Shown piece after piece: positions 33,956 to 45,926 of a stretch of DNA of 64,000 nucleotides (positions are counted from its first letter, which is position 1; every line of letters starts with the position of its first letter). The stretch covers positions 44,658,513 through 44,722,512 of the forward strand of contig CM055870.1 in the NCBI GenBank assembly GCA_029582165.1. Direction: 5' to 3'. The position numbers were made by a program, and so were the translations under genes. Source of the DNA: Portulaca oleracea. Lineage: Eukaryota > Streptophyta > Magnoliopsida > Caryophyllales > Portulacaceae. The notes under the pieces are model-generated. The model worked only from the letters and a program-made list of their open reading frames with translations. It made no database searches and was not told the origin of the DNA.

Positions 33956-34015
33956 TGAATAATTGTGATAATTTATAACATTGCTTGTAATGATGCATGT
34001 AGGAGATAATCTTGA

Positions 34016-34074
34016 TATATATATATATATATATAACAGTGAACTCATATTAAGGTAAAAGTATTAGATTTCAA

Positions 34075-34117
<43 letters not shown>
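34016..34117. repeat. (AT)n microsatellites
   Basis: Two TA/AT runs, about 34,016-34,035 and 34,077-34,117, separated by about 45 bp of unique sequence. Confidence 0.85.
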
Positions 34118-34124
<7 letters not shown>

Positions 34125-34281
34125 GTATACTAAATATAGAAAGAAGACTTTCTTAATAAATCATATTTCTACCTATCGAATTCCTAGAATAAACATAAAA
34201 ATCGTTTCAATTTCGTTTCTTGGAGCAATAGGTGTAAGCACCTCTATTGTTCTAAGCTAATTAAGAAAACTAAAAATAATA

Positions 34282-37200
34282 TCATGAATAGCCTAAACTA
34301 ACATCTTCATGCTTGGCAACCTCAACGAACTTTGCATCTGCAACATCAACTTTGTTTCCATTACATATCGTGCAAGAAATCCCTAATTGAATGTGTAACT
34401 GCAAAGAGAAAACAATTTCATTAGAAGTATTCTTAAAAATATACTACAAAAAATCCAGCAACATTTCCACTAAAAATTGATAATATCTGAGACAAAGTAG
34501 CTCACATATCATGTGATTTCTTTCTATGTAAGAACTAGACATCAAAAACAGATAAATCGACTTCAAAGTGAAAATTGGAAACCAAATCATGTGATTTCTT
34601 TCTATCAAACACAAACTATGAGGGAGGGGAACCATCACTAATTCCTAAATGTCCAGACTATGAGTAGGCCGAAATGCCAAAGCATGAATAAATGATGATA
34701 TCTTATCCAAACCATAGAGCTAAGACATCCTTGATATATGTACAGTTTCTAGTCAGTCTGGCTACATATTTGAAATGTAGTTCCCATGAACAGTGACATA
34801 CATATGAAATACTCATTGTCAAATCATCCTCATTTACTGATACTTTTAATTAGCAACACCCAGCTAACCATCCAGTCAATTAATTTACTACACAGCAGCA
34901 TCATGAAATAACAAAGAAAATTAAAATACTTTGTGAGCATAGATACACAAAGAAATGATCATTTGCAAGATAACAAAACAAAACGGAAAATAACAAAGAA
35001 AATTAAAATACTTTCTGGCTACTAGCTGTTACTAATAACCACCTCTTTCACTTAATTTGGCATAACAAGTAAATTAAGGCTCATCATTATATATACCAAG
35101 ACCTCCCACCAATAGAAGCTACCTAGTTGGCTTTATCCTTTCTCTTCTCCTCATTGATTAGCTTCTGTTTCCCTACTAAAAGTTACAATTACATCATTTG
35201 ATTTCTAGCCAACTTCTTGATTATACTACTTAATTATCTTCATTTGTAACTAAAAGACATATATAAAGTTATTGCAAAAAATTGAATGATGAATGGGTGG
35301 ATTATGGTGTTACATTTTCTAGCGTGGATGTTGCTAGCTATAAATCACAGATGGAGCTCTACCAGTAAAGATGGGGCAAACTCTTTCCACAAGTTGATGC
35401 ATAATGTCACTTGTGTGGTACAGAGATAAATACCCAGAAGATGCACCAATTTCACAAATGGCTTAGGACCACTATGTGGAATCAGAATATGATCCAGCAG
35501 GAACATTTCAGTAGCTGATACCATGTGACTTTTCAGGGGGTGAAATTTAGTAAAGACAATACAGTTAAGAAGTTCATATAGGAGGTGGAATTTCAGCAGC
35601 TGAACTCCAGTACACTGGTCCCTAGCTAAGGTTGATTGCAAAAAGAAGCAAGACCATTTTAAGAAATGGGTATATTCTGATTCACAGTGCAACTTCCAAA
35701 AAAGAAATTATGGACATAGCAATAAACTTGGGAAAGAAAAGGGCAACAACAACTACCCTGCACTATACTATTTCATTTGATGTTGGTACAAATAAGCAGA
35801 TAAACAGAGTATAAAGAATCAACACACCTGCTCTTTCCTAACACTTCAATATCCATAATAGATTGCATGGTCTTTCCTTCTTGTGCTAATTCAATTTCTG
35901 AAATGCAAATGAACCTGCATAATAACAAAATTTAGATCATATACGAAAGAAACCCCAAAAAATGAGACAAAAATTGTAAGTCCTTAATGCAAAAAGTAGT
36001 CAAAACCTTGAAGTGGCACAATACACAAATCAGTTACAAGCCATAAATTGGATTGGGTACTTGGTTGCCTGTGTCAGTGGGTTTAGCAATTAGCCTGAAA
36101 TAGGGAGTTAGCAGGCATTGTATAATATTTAGCAAGTTTAAGATTGAGAAATACCAACCTTCAGGACAATAGTGTCATCATCATCCTCAAAATATTTCCT
36201 AAATGAAGAGAAACAAATGTCATCAAAATATGAATTAAGCCAAAAAGTCAATTGTTGCCTATTCTTTGCAGAATGAATTCTCTGTTTACCCAGAAACCAA
36301 AAGTTGGCACCAAATTATTTGGCAAATTTTCAGCTTCAAAATTTTGATCTTAACATGCTTTCTTCATTGTGGAATTTTTGTCAAGAGCTTGTTGACTTTA
36401 GGGTCTAATTGAAATAATAGTAATAAGTAACGACACTCAAAAATTATGTTTATCAGCAAAGTGGGGGTGGCATTGTGACCATTTATTCATTTTGATCAGC
36501 CAAACCACCTAAGTACATGTTACATGGTAAGCTTATTGTTGTAGGAAATGAATGAGATGCCACTCAAAGTTATGAGGGTGATTTAAAAGTAATTGTACAG
36601 ACACAACTTGGTATTCTGATGCAAAATGATCTTTGATAGCTTCATGGTTTAAGATACTTAAACTAGGAAGAATTCAGCGGCATAATTGCAAAAAAATGGC
36701 AAGAATATATAGCAGAACAGTACACGAGAACACAAGTTGGTATTTCAGTTATAAATTAGGCAGTAACAACGACCTTTATTTGCAAATACTCAACAAAAAG
36801 ATTCCCTGATAGCCCAGTAACATTCTCATGGAATCAAGGATCTGAAAAATGCAGCGAACTCCAGCAAAAAAAATGCACTCAAACGAAACTGAAGAAGAAC
36901 TTAAGGCAATTCACTTAGCATTAATAAGAGCAAATGGGATGGAATGGGGAGAAGTCCTGATTTATACAGACTCATTGCAATTAGTCTATAGTATTCTAGA
37001 GCAGGAGAATCGGAGAAAGCATGTTACACTCAAGCTATAGCACACAAACTATTACTAGAAAGTTTAAGCGTTGTAGAATGAGAAAGTTAGTAGAGATTTA
37101 GTACAAGCTGCTTATAGCATAGCTAGCAAACTTTTGAAACAATATGGTAAGATGTACTTGTGATATTTTTTTGTTCATATCATATATATACTGACTCTGT

Positions 37201-38370
37201 TGTTAAAAAAAGTGCACTTTAAACCATGACTAGGCAGAATTTGGAGCGAAGAGAAACCAAGGCTTCAAACTCTATTAATTTGACTCCAATCAAATCCCAA
37301 CTCAAGATACGCACCCAAAAATACTTTTAAACAATCTAGGACATCATTAATCTGCCATGGTACTTCAAATGCATTTCTAATATATGCCACACAAAGGGCT
37401 AAAAGTTGAGCAGAAACTTAGAAATAGGCAGCATCAAAAAAATCGTCCTGAAAACCTCATAAATCCTCATCAAATTTCAAAACAAACCACTACACATATC
37501 TTCACACCCTCCAACATGTTTCTTTATGTTCATTTCAAGTAATAAACATAATAAAAGCCACACCTATGTAGCCAAAACTGGAGCAGAATCTCAGCAAATA
37601 AATGGGATTAACAATAAGGTGCAAATGGTCGAAAAAAGAGTAAGAATACCAGTCACTACTTCCATCTATCCATCAATGAACTTTTCATATCATTCCAACC
37701 AGATTTAGGGAAAGCAAACATGTGGACATCAAAAGCCAACAAGGATAACAAACAAAACCAATGTTGAAAAAGAGGTCAGATTATATGCCCAGCAGACAGA
37801 CAATATTATATCAGCAAAAAGTGCCATTTTAATGAGTTCTAATGCTAGCTTATAATATCAGTTTGAACCATATTTGCTACTAAATATTGATCTTTATGAT
37901 AGTATAAGGCCTAAGCATCAAAATCACCAAGGAGTAAGTCTGAGTCAGGAGGTATTATCATGATATTATGAGTGTCATACTGTCTTCTATGGTTCCCAAA
38001 ACCACATAAGGACTTTACCCTATTGACTTATCATAGATGAAAGAGTATAACCCAACCCAATAGCTTACAACTCCATGTAAATCACAGGGAAACAGTATCA
38101 TGCATTCCCAAAACATTAATAAGATATGATCTTTAATAAAAGAGTTGATGTCTGGTCTACTATATTTTGCTTTTGTTCTAACTCTGGTTTGAATATCAAA
38201 ATTGTTTTTTTTTAAATTTACTAGAGCTGCCAAATAAGTTTATCTATTAAAATAATGATTGTAATGAAAACTAACTCGATTCAGTACCTGGAACTCATTA
38301 CAGATCCTATTCCCCCAATTCCTCATTAACAAACCCAAAAAGACAATACGATCTTGACTCAAAGACAAAG
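34282..38370 (-). pseudogene. Possible exon remnants of an unidentified multi-exon gene
   Basis: Several short minus-strand segments have AG before and GT after them and code for protein-like stretches. They are 38,288-38,370 (FLGLLMRNWGNRICNEFQ, then GT), 36,774-36,841 (NVTGLSGNLFVEYLQIK), 36,159-36,198 (KYFEDDDDTIVLK), 35,828-35,914 (ICISEIELAQEGKTMQSIMD) and 34,282-34,398 (LHIQLGISCTICNGNKVDVA, ending in TGA). Their order is consistent with one gene, but phases are not fully compatible and at least one exon has a stop near its start. The left border of the lipid-transfer array cuts the most upstream piece. The family is not recognised. The remaining sequence looks like introns. Confidence 0.25.
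36849..37040 (+). pseudogene. LINE-type RNase H relic
   Basis: A 63-residue frame reads ETEEELKAIHLALIRANGME, then EVLIYTDSLQLVYSILEQEN. The spacing of E..AI..AL and the TDS..LV box is that of the RNase H-like domain (RVT_3) found at the end of plant non-LTR retrotransposon proteins and related host genes. It is too short for a full domain: the first catalytic strand is missing and the frame ends before the last aspartate. No RT is seen nearby, so it is a fragment. Confidence 0.45.
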
Positions 38371-38574
38371 CTGGCGAATTTGTGACCTCAACATTATGCT
38401 CGAGCTTAGAGTCTTTGTATGGAATGTTAGCACTACCGGCGAATTTGTGACCTCAACATTAACCGGCGATCTAGTTGTGAATTCAAATAATTTCTTATAA
38501 ATTAAAACAACCATTGTGTAGGGTCGGGCCTAGCAAACTAAATCTCGCAATTGGATGGACATGTGGTATCCGTG

Positions 38575-38580
38575 TATAAA
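38575..38580 (+). promoter_or_regulatory. TATA box of nsLTP copy 1
   Basis: TATAAA in the context CCGTGTATAAATTGA, 114 bp before the chosen ATG. The same box is at 45,290-45,295 (copy 2) and 54,586-54,591 (copy 4); in copy 5 it reads TGTAAA (59,955-59,960). Conservation over the copies supports it as the promoter core. Confidence 0.65.
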
Positions 38581-38688
38581 TTGAACACTAGCTAAAACTT
38601 AACTTCACACATGCATACATTCCCTCTCCAACATCTACTCCCAAAACATCGACTAATTTTGATCGGTGATTGCCAAGCATCTTCAGCG

Positions 38689-38979
38689 ATGGTTGACAAG
38701 GTGGGCATGGTGGCGATAATGGCGGTGGTTGCAATCGCTGTGTTAGTGGCTGAGCCACCGTTGATGGTGGAGGCAGTAACATGTGACAAAATGGAGATGA
38801 GCCCTTGTTTTGGAGCATTCATCTTTAACCTGCCACCCTCGGCGTCGTGTTGTGCCAAGTTGAGAGAGCAGCAACCCTGCTTTTGCCAGTATTACAACGA
38901 CCCAGCCTTTGCCCAGTACGTCAACTCTACCGGCGCTCAATGCATTGCTTCCTCCTGCCAAGTTTCTGTCAGCTGCTAA
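38689..38979 (+). CDS. Type-2 non-specific lipid transfer protein, copy 1
   Basis: A 96-residue intronless secreted protein. Residues 1-29 form a signal peptide (MVDKVGMVAIMAVVAIAVLV) ending VEA, followed by VTCDKMEMSPC. The mature 67 residues show the eight-cysteine order of nsLTP2 (C-X7-C-X13-CC-X8-CXC-X23-C-X5-C), with F in the CXC. Such proteins are small four-disulfide helical bundles that bind lipids in the cell wall or apoplast. A ninth cysteine is present in AQCIASS, where the other copies have R, probably by CGC-to-TGC. An in-frame upstream ATG at 38,611 exists, but its context is weak and it would put 26 residues before the signal peptide; the ATG at 38,689 has G at -3 and +4. A poly(A) signal AATAAA is at 39,039. 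Confidence 0.9.
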   Translation: MVDKVGMVAIMAVVAIAVLVAEPPLMVEAVTCDKMEMSPCFGAFIFNLPPSASCCAKLREQQPCFCQYYNDPAFAQYVNSTGAQCIASSCQVSVSC

Positions 38980-40321
38980 TCAATATGTTACGTATGTGCT
39001 GATATACTGTTGAATAATTAGTAAAAGTCAATAAGAGAATAAATGTAATGGTTCTATCAATGTCCAACATGGATAGAATAATGTTGTCTCTTGCTCCTAG
39101 AGAGTATAAATAAGTTTTCCTAATTAATGTCCCACAAGGTCAAAGTAAGGTAACTTCAAGCTCTTTATAAATTAAAGAGTTATATGGATTTACAAATAAA
39201 TAAACTATGGACTTTGCTAACTTGTGCTTAGGTTAAGTTTCAAGGCTTCGCATTGAACCTCACTCTCATGCACAATGTGGCCTGTAGGGTGCTAGCGGCG
39301 CTTTTGGCACTTATTAGGCGCAATTGACACTTGGCACTTGGCACTCATTTTATTATTAGAATTGACTAAGGGTGGTTGAATGTTAATAACTGACATTAAC
39401 AGTTTTCCATAGCTGTCTCTTATCCATATCCTGTCATTTGGATAGAAATCATCAAACAACCATTAGATGGGATTGATGATTATATATATTCGTCAATCTA
39501 GGAAGCTTTGTTATATTTTGGAGACATGAATTTGTATAATGAGAAAATTTTTTCTTAAAGAAAGTGATTTCATTCACGCTTCAAAGCATCAATCCATCTC
39601 AGAGTTTCTCATATATGTATATATATGTGTTTTTTTTCATGTACACTGATTGTGTTGTGAATGTTTTGTTTTATTTATACTAGCTAGCTACAACACGCTT
39701 TCATATATATGCTATTGCAAGACCTAACAATTTCTGACCCGGCCGGATAACCTGGGCCGGACTCGCCCTAAATTTATGGGTTTTGAACACGATTGTTTCA
39801 ACTAAACCCGAAATACATCGAATCCGAAAAGTAGCGGGTCAAACTCGACCCGCCCGTTTGACCCAAAAAAGTAACTTTTTAAGTCCAATTTTATTAAAAT
39901 TTGTGACTTTTCATTGAAATTTTTAACTATTAAACTATAAGCGCAACTAATTTATTTCTTATTTCTCTAATTTAAGTGAAAAAAGCTATAATAATCTATC
40001 GTTATTAGAAGATAATCATATTTTATCATGTATACTGTACAAAAACTAGTACTTAGAGACCATTTTTTAAAAAGAAAGAATGGAAAAAGGTCACAATCAT
40101 AACCTGTTGGGTTGAATCGAAACCAAAATACACAACCTGTACATTTTTACCAGAACTCGAAATACACACCATTTACGTATTTACCCAATATACGTGACCA
40201 ACCCAAACCAGCCATGACCGAAATGTCAAGTTTGGCTATTGCTGATATACGTATATATGAACCTTGTGGACTACTTGTATGTAGATCAGTAGATGCATGT
40301 CCTATGTCTTAATTTCAATGA

Positions 40322-40670
40322 CTCTGTTTGGTAAAAACAATTGTTGGTTGTTTGCATTGTTTGTTTACTATTGACTAATTGTATTGGTTGTTTTGAAAAA
40401 TTATGTTTAACTGTTTGCATTGGCTATTTGAAAAACTTGTATTTGTTTAAATTCCATCTATACCCCTATATAAATAATATTTTAGGATGGCAAATGTGCA
40501 AATCTAGATAAGTTTTGGATTAACATGTCTTTTCCACAATAAGTAATTTTCAATAGGATACTCTAACCACCCTATTGAAAATTGGCTGATTGGGACCAAA
40601 CAGCCAACAAAATACACACTTTAGCAACAGTACTCAAAACGCCTTTTTCACAATTATTTACCAAACTGGA
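40322..40670. mobile_element. MITE-like segment in unit 1
   Basis: About 350 bp with imperfect inverted ends CTCTGTTTGGTAA and TTACCAAACTGGA, AT-rich and without coding capacity. Similar segments lie at 48,654-48,999 and 56,357-56,701 at the same place of the other units, so it was present before duplication. The superfamily (PIF/Harbinger- or hAT-like) is uncertain because no clean target duplication is seen. Confidence 0.5.
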
Positions 40671-41999
40671 CGTATATCTATAAACTTAATTATAACTATC
40701 AATGTATTATGATTTAGGTATACCCATGATTGTAGAATTTCTAATGATGGGAACCCAAAGTTAGAGATTTGGAATCCTCGTATCACCTAAACATTAACTT
40801 AGGCCATGTTCTTTAATTGGATTAAGCCTAACGAATCTAACCTAATTAACTTAAGTCAACTTATAATTACCTGACCTAACCTAACCCAACTCCCTAAAAA
40901 ACACCCAAAGCAAAAATAACTTTTTAAATGAAAAAGGATTTCAAATAATATTATTTTATTCTCCAATCGGTTCATTTTTCCAACACTTACAACTTTTTCA
41001 TGTATATTACCCAAAATATTCAATTTTATTAATAAAATATTTTCGCCCAAAATCTAACATAGCTCAAACATATCCTATCCTTTCATATCCTATCCTATCT
41101 TATCCTAACTTATCCTAATTTACTAAACTAATCTGAACCTAACCTGACAAAAGAATAGGGTCATAATATCATCAATGTAAAACTTGTCACTTGATGCTAG
41201 AGTTTAAGCTTAGAGTCTTTGTATCGAATGTTTTCGATCAAGCCCTCCCCACTGGCATGGCATTGAGAAGACTAGGCTTTGATATAAATACTAAAATTCG
41301 CACATATCACCCTTCACGTTTATGACACTTTATAGCTTTAACCCTGATTTTATTGATTTAGTATTTACCTCTTCCGACCTTTCAAACCGATTTCATTTAG
41401 CAACATTTTCGGTGAATTAGCAACCTTTATGGTGAAAGTCCAACTATTCCTTCCCCTTGATGTACCACCCATCCAATTATTATTCAATTTGGCAATAATA
41501 ATTTTCATTTTAACTTTTATTATAATTTACTTGCAACATATCATCAAAAAGAAAAATAATGAACTTTCAACACATAATACTATAAGTAAGAAATATTCCC
41601 TAATCTATATTTATATTTTAGACGAGAATACCATATCAAAATGAATAGTTAGGTACTATAACTAGAGAAATCTCAATGATAAGTACAAAAATAACTATTA
41701 GGCCAACTTGAAGATATCATATTTTTCAAGATTTTCAATAGTGCTACACTGCTACTTTTCAATAGATCTAAGAAATTAAACATAAATAACTCAAACTAAC
41801 TTAATATATCCTTACCTAATCTAACCTAACTCAACTCCCTAAAAAATACCGAAACTAAAAATAACTTTTTAAATTAAAGAGAAATTCAAATAATATTATT
41901 TGAACACCATCAAATCATTTATTATTAGACTCTTTTACAAACTAATTCCATTATTGACATCTATAACAATATGAAATTCTACCACATGCAAATTACATT

Positions 42000-42463
42000 C
42001 ACTGCTAAAAACATGTGTATTACTGACTATTTTTTCCAAACAATTTGAATGGTTGGAAAAAAACTAACCATTGTAGCAATCATTTCTAATTTTTTCGATT
42101 TTCCAATTGTTTTTCTACTTTTATGTGGGAAAAATGGTTGGAAATTTCAACGACTTATCCTAAAATGGTGGGAAATTTTTCCTAGCAATCATTATCCTAC
42201 TGCTTGAAAATGGTCGGGAAAACAGTTGGTAGTCCGACCGTTTTTTTAACCATTGTAAAACAGGAGGAAAAAGGATGGTAGGAAAAAGTTCCCACCATTT
42301 TAGCAAAATTGGTTGGAATTGACAACATTTTTTCCACCTAAAATTTTAAAAATAGTTAAAAAAATGAAAAAACATATGAAATGATTGCTAAAACGGTTGG
42401 TTTTTCCAACCATTTTAATTAGATCGGAAAAAGACGTTGTTGGTAATACAAATATTTTTAGTG
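42000..42463. mobile_element. Small CACTA-like element in unit 1
   Basis: 464 bp. The left end is CACTGCTAAAAACATGTGTA and the right end, read inverted, is CACTAAAAATATTTGTATTA; the first bases and a TGTATTAC.. block are shared. The inside is full of GGTTGGAAA/TTTCCAACC words in both orientations, like subterminal repeats. Equivalent segments occur at 53,248-53,711 and 58,660-59,085 (the last shortened). The 3-bp flanks do not match, so classification is tentative. Confidence 0.5.
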
Positions 42464-42771
42464 TTAATTACAATTCATCGCATATTTTGTTATAGTTGAA
42501 TTTTTTTTTCATGAATTAATTAGTACATTGGATATTTTATTATAGTTGAATTTTTTTTCCAAATATGATAGTAGCACCTTCATATCTTTAAGTTGTGTAA
42601 AATTAATGTCATCTAAGAAAAATACTTATATCACAATAAATATAATTAATTGTTGCAACATGCTTCTTTGATCAATATATATTAATGATTTGAGTTTTTT
42701 TCAGGTAGAATAATCGGTAATTTACTTTGTAACTATGTAAAAAAAAATTCAAATACATTTGTTAGAATCTC

Positions 42772-44720
42772 TGACAGGGCCGCAAACGCACGGTGTACGT
42801 AGTAGCACGTCAAGGTCAATCCCACAGGGACTCACTTAGCAGCACAATAAACTAATCTCGATTACTAAGCTAATCAGGTTTTTGGTTTTGGAAGATTTTA
42901 GAAAACTAATTAAACTAATAAAGCAAGGGAAAATAAATCAAAGGTTCTATCAAGAGAGAAAGATTTCTAGGGAGATGCTAACCTAACAAGGAGTTCGATT
43001 ACTAAAACCTAGCCTGCACAATCATACATTCAAGAACGAATCAAGAATCGACAACCTCTGAATCCTATCGCCCTTTCGATGCTAAATAGAATTATTCTAA
43101 ACAACCTAATCAACAACTTTCGTGTGTCTTTTAGGTTAAACAGAACTGAAGGTCTCAAAAAGTCAGGTTATCTAATAATTCTCTAGTTCACTACTCCTTC
43201 CTCAACTTTCGTAAACCTATGTAGACAGGTTGGTAGTCAGATTACCCTTATTCACCTTTCTGTATTTCTCAGGTTAATCTCTAACTCATGAGTATCCAAA
43301 ACTTAAAAATACTCATAAACATGGAAAAACAAAACCTTCTATTGATTCTAATCAAGAATTCATGCACAAACTAATAATATTAAATCGAACTACATTGTTT
43401 CGGGTTGCAAAACCCTAGAATTCAGAGAAACTACTCACTCATGTTCAAGAAAAGTACGACACAAGTTTCAAACATCATAATTAATTCTCAAAACAAAGAA
43501 AGAATCGAAAAGAAATATAATTGAGAAAAGTACAACCGTCGAGTCTTTCTATCTCGGGGTGAAATCTTCCTCGCGAGCGTAGATAAATTCTTCCCGAGTC
43601 TTGATCTTAATTTTCGAATGAATAAATCTTGATCTTGGTCTTGATTAATGGGAAGGAGTAGATGGGGCTCTTGCGCTCTTGATGGATGGATGGTTGAATA
43701 ATAGAATGAATGACTAATAGATGGTCCCCGATGAATTGAGTCAATTGATGATAATAACCGTCACTCCTTCTTTTCCTTGCGCAACACGCCCGAACAACGC
43801 CCAGTCGCCCAGCCATGGACCGTGGCGTTCACCACGGTCAGGACGTGGCAGCTCCTGCCTCAAATTCACTTTCTCCTGTCTTCGGTCTTGTGCGCTGGGC
43901 GTATGAAATGGATCAACGAATGGATATCAAATCAATGGCATCCACTCTCTCTTTGGATTGGGCCGCGTGAATGCATGAATCAAGTGAATTAAATGGGCCG
44001 AATGGAGGCTTGAAAGAATAATTGGAATTGCCTTCCAATTCCCTCCTTTGATTGGACCGATTGAGGATGGCCCAATGCAATCAATTTCCCCACCTTTCTC
44101 CTTTCTTTCATTGGACCGAATCAAGACTGGGTGTAAGTGAGTGAAATGAATTCCCATTTTCCTCTACCTCTCTTTTCTTTGATGATTGAGCAGAATTGAA
44201 GGCTGGATGAATGATGCCATTAATTGCCTCCACTTTTCTCCCTTGTAAGTGGACCGAATGAAGGCTGAATGAGTTGAATCCAATTGCTCCCCACTTTCCC
44301 CTCTTGTCATTGGGCCGAAAAGGATGATGACCCAATGGAATTCATGGCCCAAAATCAAAACGTTGCTGCTGCTCTTTTTACTCGCCAACTTAGACAGCCG
44401 CATGGAACAGCCCATCCACGGTCCGTGGGCTCCACCACGGGCTGACCGTGGTGTCTCCTGGCCTTGGGTTTCGCCGTCAGTTCGATCTCAAATTCATCCC
44501 ACGGTTCGGTATTTAATAGGTAAGGTCCGCGGTGTACTCAATCTCGCCAAAAATTGAGAGAAAATTGATGTTTTGGACTTAAAACCTACAAATTTACATC
44601 ACAAACAACAACACCAAGTGTAGTAGAGAAATTGGAATAAAAATCAAGGTTCACGCTCAAAACTATCCCTAATTCACTATTGAAAACCCCTAAAAACATA
44701 GTCATGAAAATCACTTATCA
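42772..44720. mobile_element. 1.95-kb TG..CA element with ATCTC target duplication
   Basis: Comparison with the other units shows an insertion here. Its ends are TGACAGGGCCGC and CACTTATCA, and it is flanked by ATCTC on both sides (42,767-42,771 and 44,721-44,725), as for LTR retrotransposons. It encodes no gag-pol, and no LTR-like internal duplication was noticed, so a solo LTR is the likeliest reading. A segment with recurring TTGGRCCGAATGRAGG words lies at 43,930-44,330. Open frames inside are not credible genes. Confidence 0.75.
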
Positions 44721-44960
44721 ATCTCCCTAGAAAATTATGAAAAAATTATATCCCCACAAATAAAATTACTTATTACAACAATCACTTCAATCAACATATC
44801 ATCAGTCCAGTGTTTCAAAGGTAAAATCAATGATAATTACACTTTTTAACTCTGATAGTTGAATTTTTTTAACTATAGTAAAATCTCCCTCATAATATTA
44901 CAAGATATTATATTCTTATTGTTTACAATTTTACATATTATTTATATGTATTTAAATTGA

Positions 44961-45020
44961 AACACTACCTAAAACATAACCTCACACCTACGTTCCCTAC
45001 CCAACATCCCTCCCACGCTT
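44961..45020 (+). other. Relic of an nsLTP 5' leader upstream of copy 2
   Basis: AACACTACCTAAAACATAAC and the following bases resemble the 5' leader just downstream of the nsLTP TATA box (AACACTAGCTAAAACTTAAC at 38,585). Equivalent relics are at about 54,252 and 59,626, each about 350-450 bp upstream of a gene. No coding part follows. It suggests an older, lost gene copy in the ancestral unit. Confidence 0.4.
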
Positions 45021-45403
45021 GCATTAATTATATTTTTTGACATTCTTTTCATTTATTTTCTTTTATTATTTATGTTTATATACTTTTTTATACCTAACTT
45101 ATCACCGATTTGTTAAAACGAAAAGAAAATAGTTATTTATTAAGAAAATATGTTTATTAGACACACATAATCATTGTGAGTACGATCCAGTTGTGAATTC
45201 AATTAATTCATATAAATTAAAACAACCATTGTGTAGGGTCAGGCCTAGCAAATTAAATCTCGAAGTTGGATGGATATGCGATATCCATGTATAAATTGAG
45301 CACTAACTAAAACTTAACTTCACATATGCATACATTCCCTCTCCAACATCCACTCTGAAAACATCGACTAATTTTGATCGGTGATTTCCAGGTATCTTCA
45401 GCG

Positions 45404-45686
45404 ATGGTTAACAAGGTGGGCGTGGTGGCGATGATGGCGGTGGTTGCAGTGGCTGTTGCTGATGGCTGAGCCACCGTTGATGGTGGAGGCAGTAACATGC
45501 GACACAATGGAGTTGAGCCCTTGTTTTGGAGCTTTCATCTTTAACTTGCAATCCTCGGCGTTGTGCTGTGCCAAGTTGAGAGAGCAGCAACCCTGCTTTT
45601 GCCAGTATTACAACGACCCAGCCTTTGCCCAATACGTAAACTCTCACACAGCATTGCTTCCTCCCGCCAAGTTTCACAACCGCTAA
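45404..45686 (+). pseudogene. Type-2 nsLTP, copy 2 (frameshifted)
   Basis: The ATG at 45,404 begins MVNKVGVVAMMAVVAVAV, but one extra T in the signal-peptide region (near 45,455) shifts the frame to a stop; the mature part continues in another frame from VTCDTMELSPCFGAF. Cysteines 1-6 of the nsLTP2 pattern are present. A small deletion near YVNS shifts the frame again, and both C-terminal cysteine codons have become CGC (ending PPAKFHNR). The copy therefore cannot give a secreted eight-cysteine protein. Its TATA box and AATAAA remain. Confidence 0.88.
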
Positions 45687-45926
45687 TCAATATGTTACTT
45701 ATGTCGATATCTTGTTGAATAATTTGTAAAAGTGAATAAGAGAATAAATGTATTGGTTCTATCAATGTCCAACATGGATAGAATAATGTTATCTCTAGCT
45801 CCTAGAGAGTATAAATAAGTTTTCCTAATTAATGTCCCAAATGGTCCAATTAAGGTAACTTCTAGCTCTTTATAAGTTAAAGAGTTATATGAATTTACAA
45901 ATAAATAAACTATGGACTTTGCTAAC

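Noticed and set aside
36849..37040. Complete LINE or host RNase H gene
   Set aside because: Only about 45 residues match the RNase H pattern; no RT, endonuclease or remaining catalytic strands nearby, so listed only as a relic.
38588..38858. Minus-strand ORFs opposite the nsLTP genes (also near 45,307-45,765, 54,599-54,869 and 60,014-60,238)
   Set aside because: Shadow frames of the conserved nsLTP coding sequence; no start context or domain of their own.
43607..44557. Several overlapping ORFs on both strands inside the 1.95-kb insertion
   Set aside because: Low-complexity GGGCCGAATGAAGG repeats; no protein family features.
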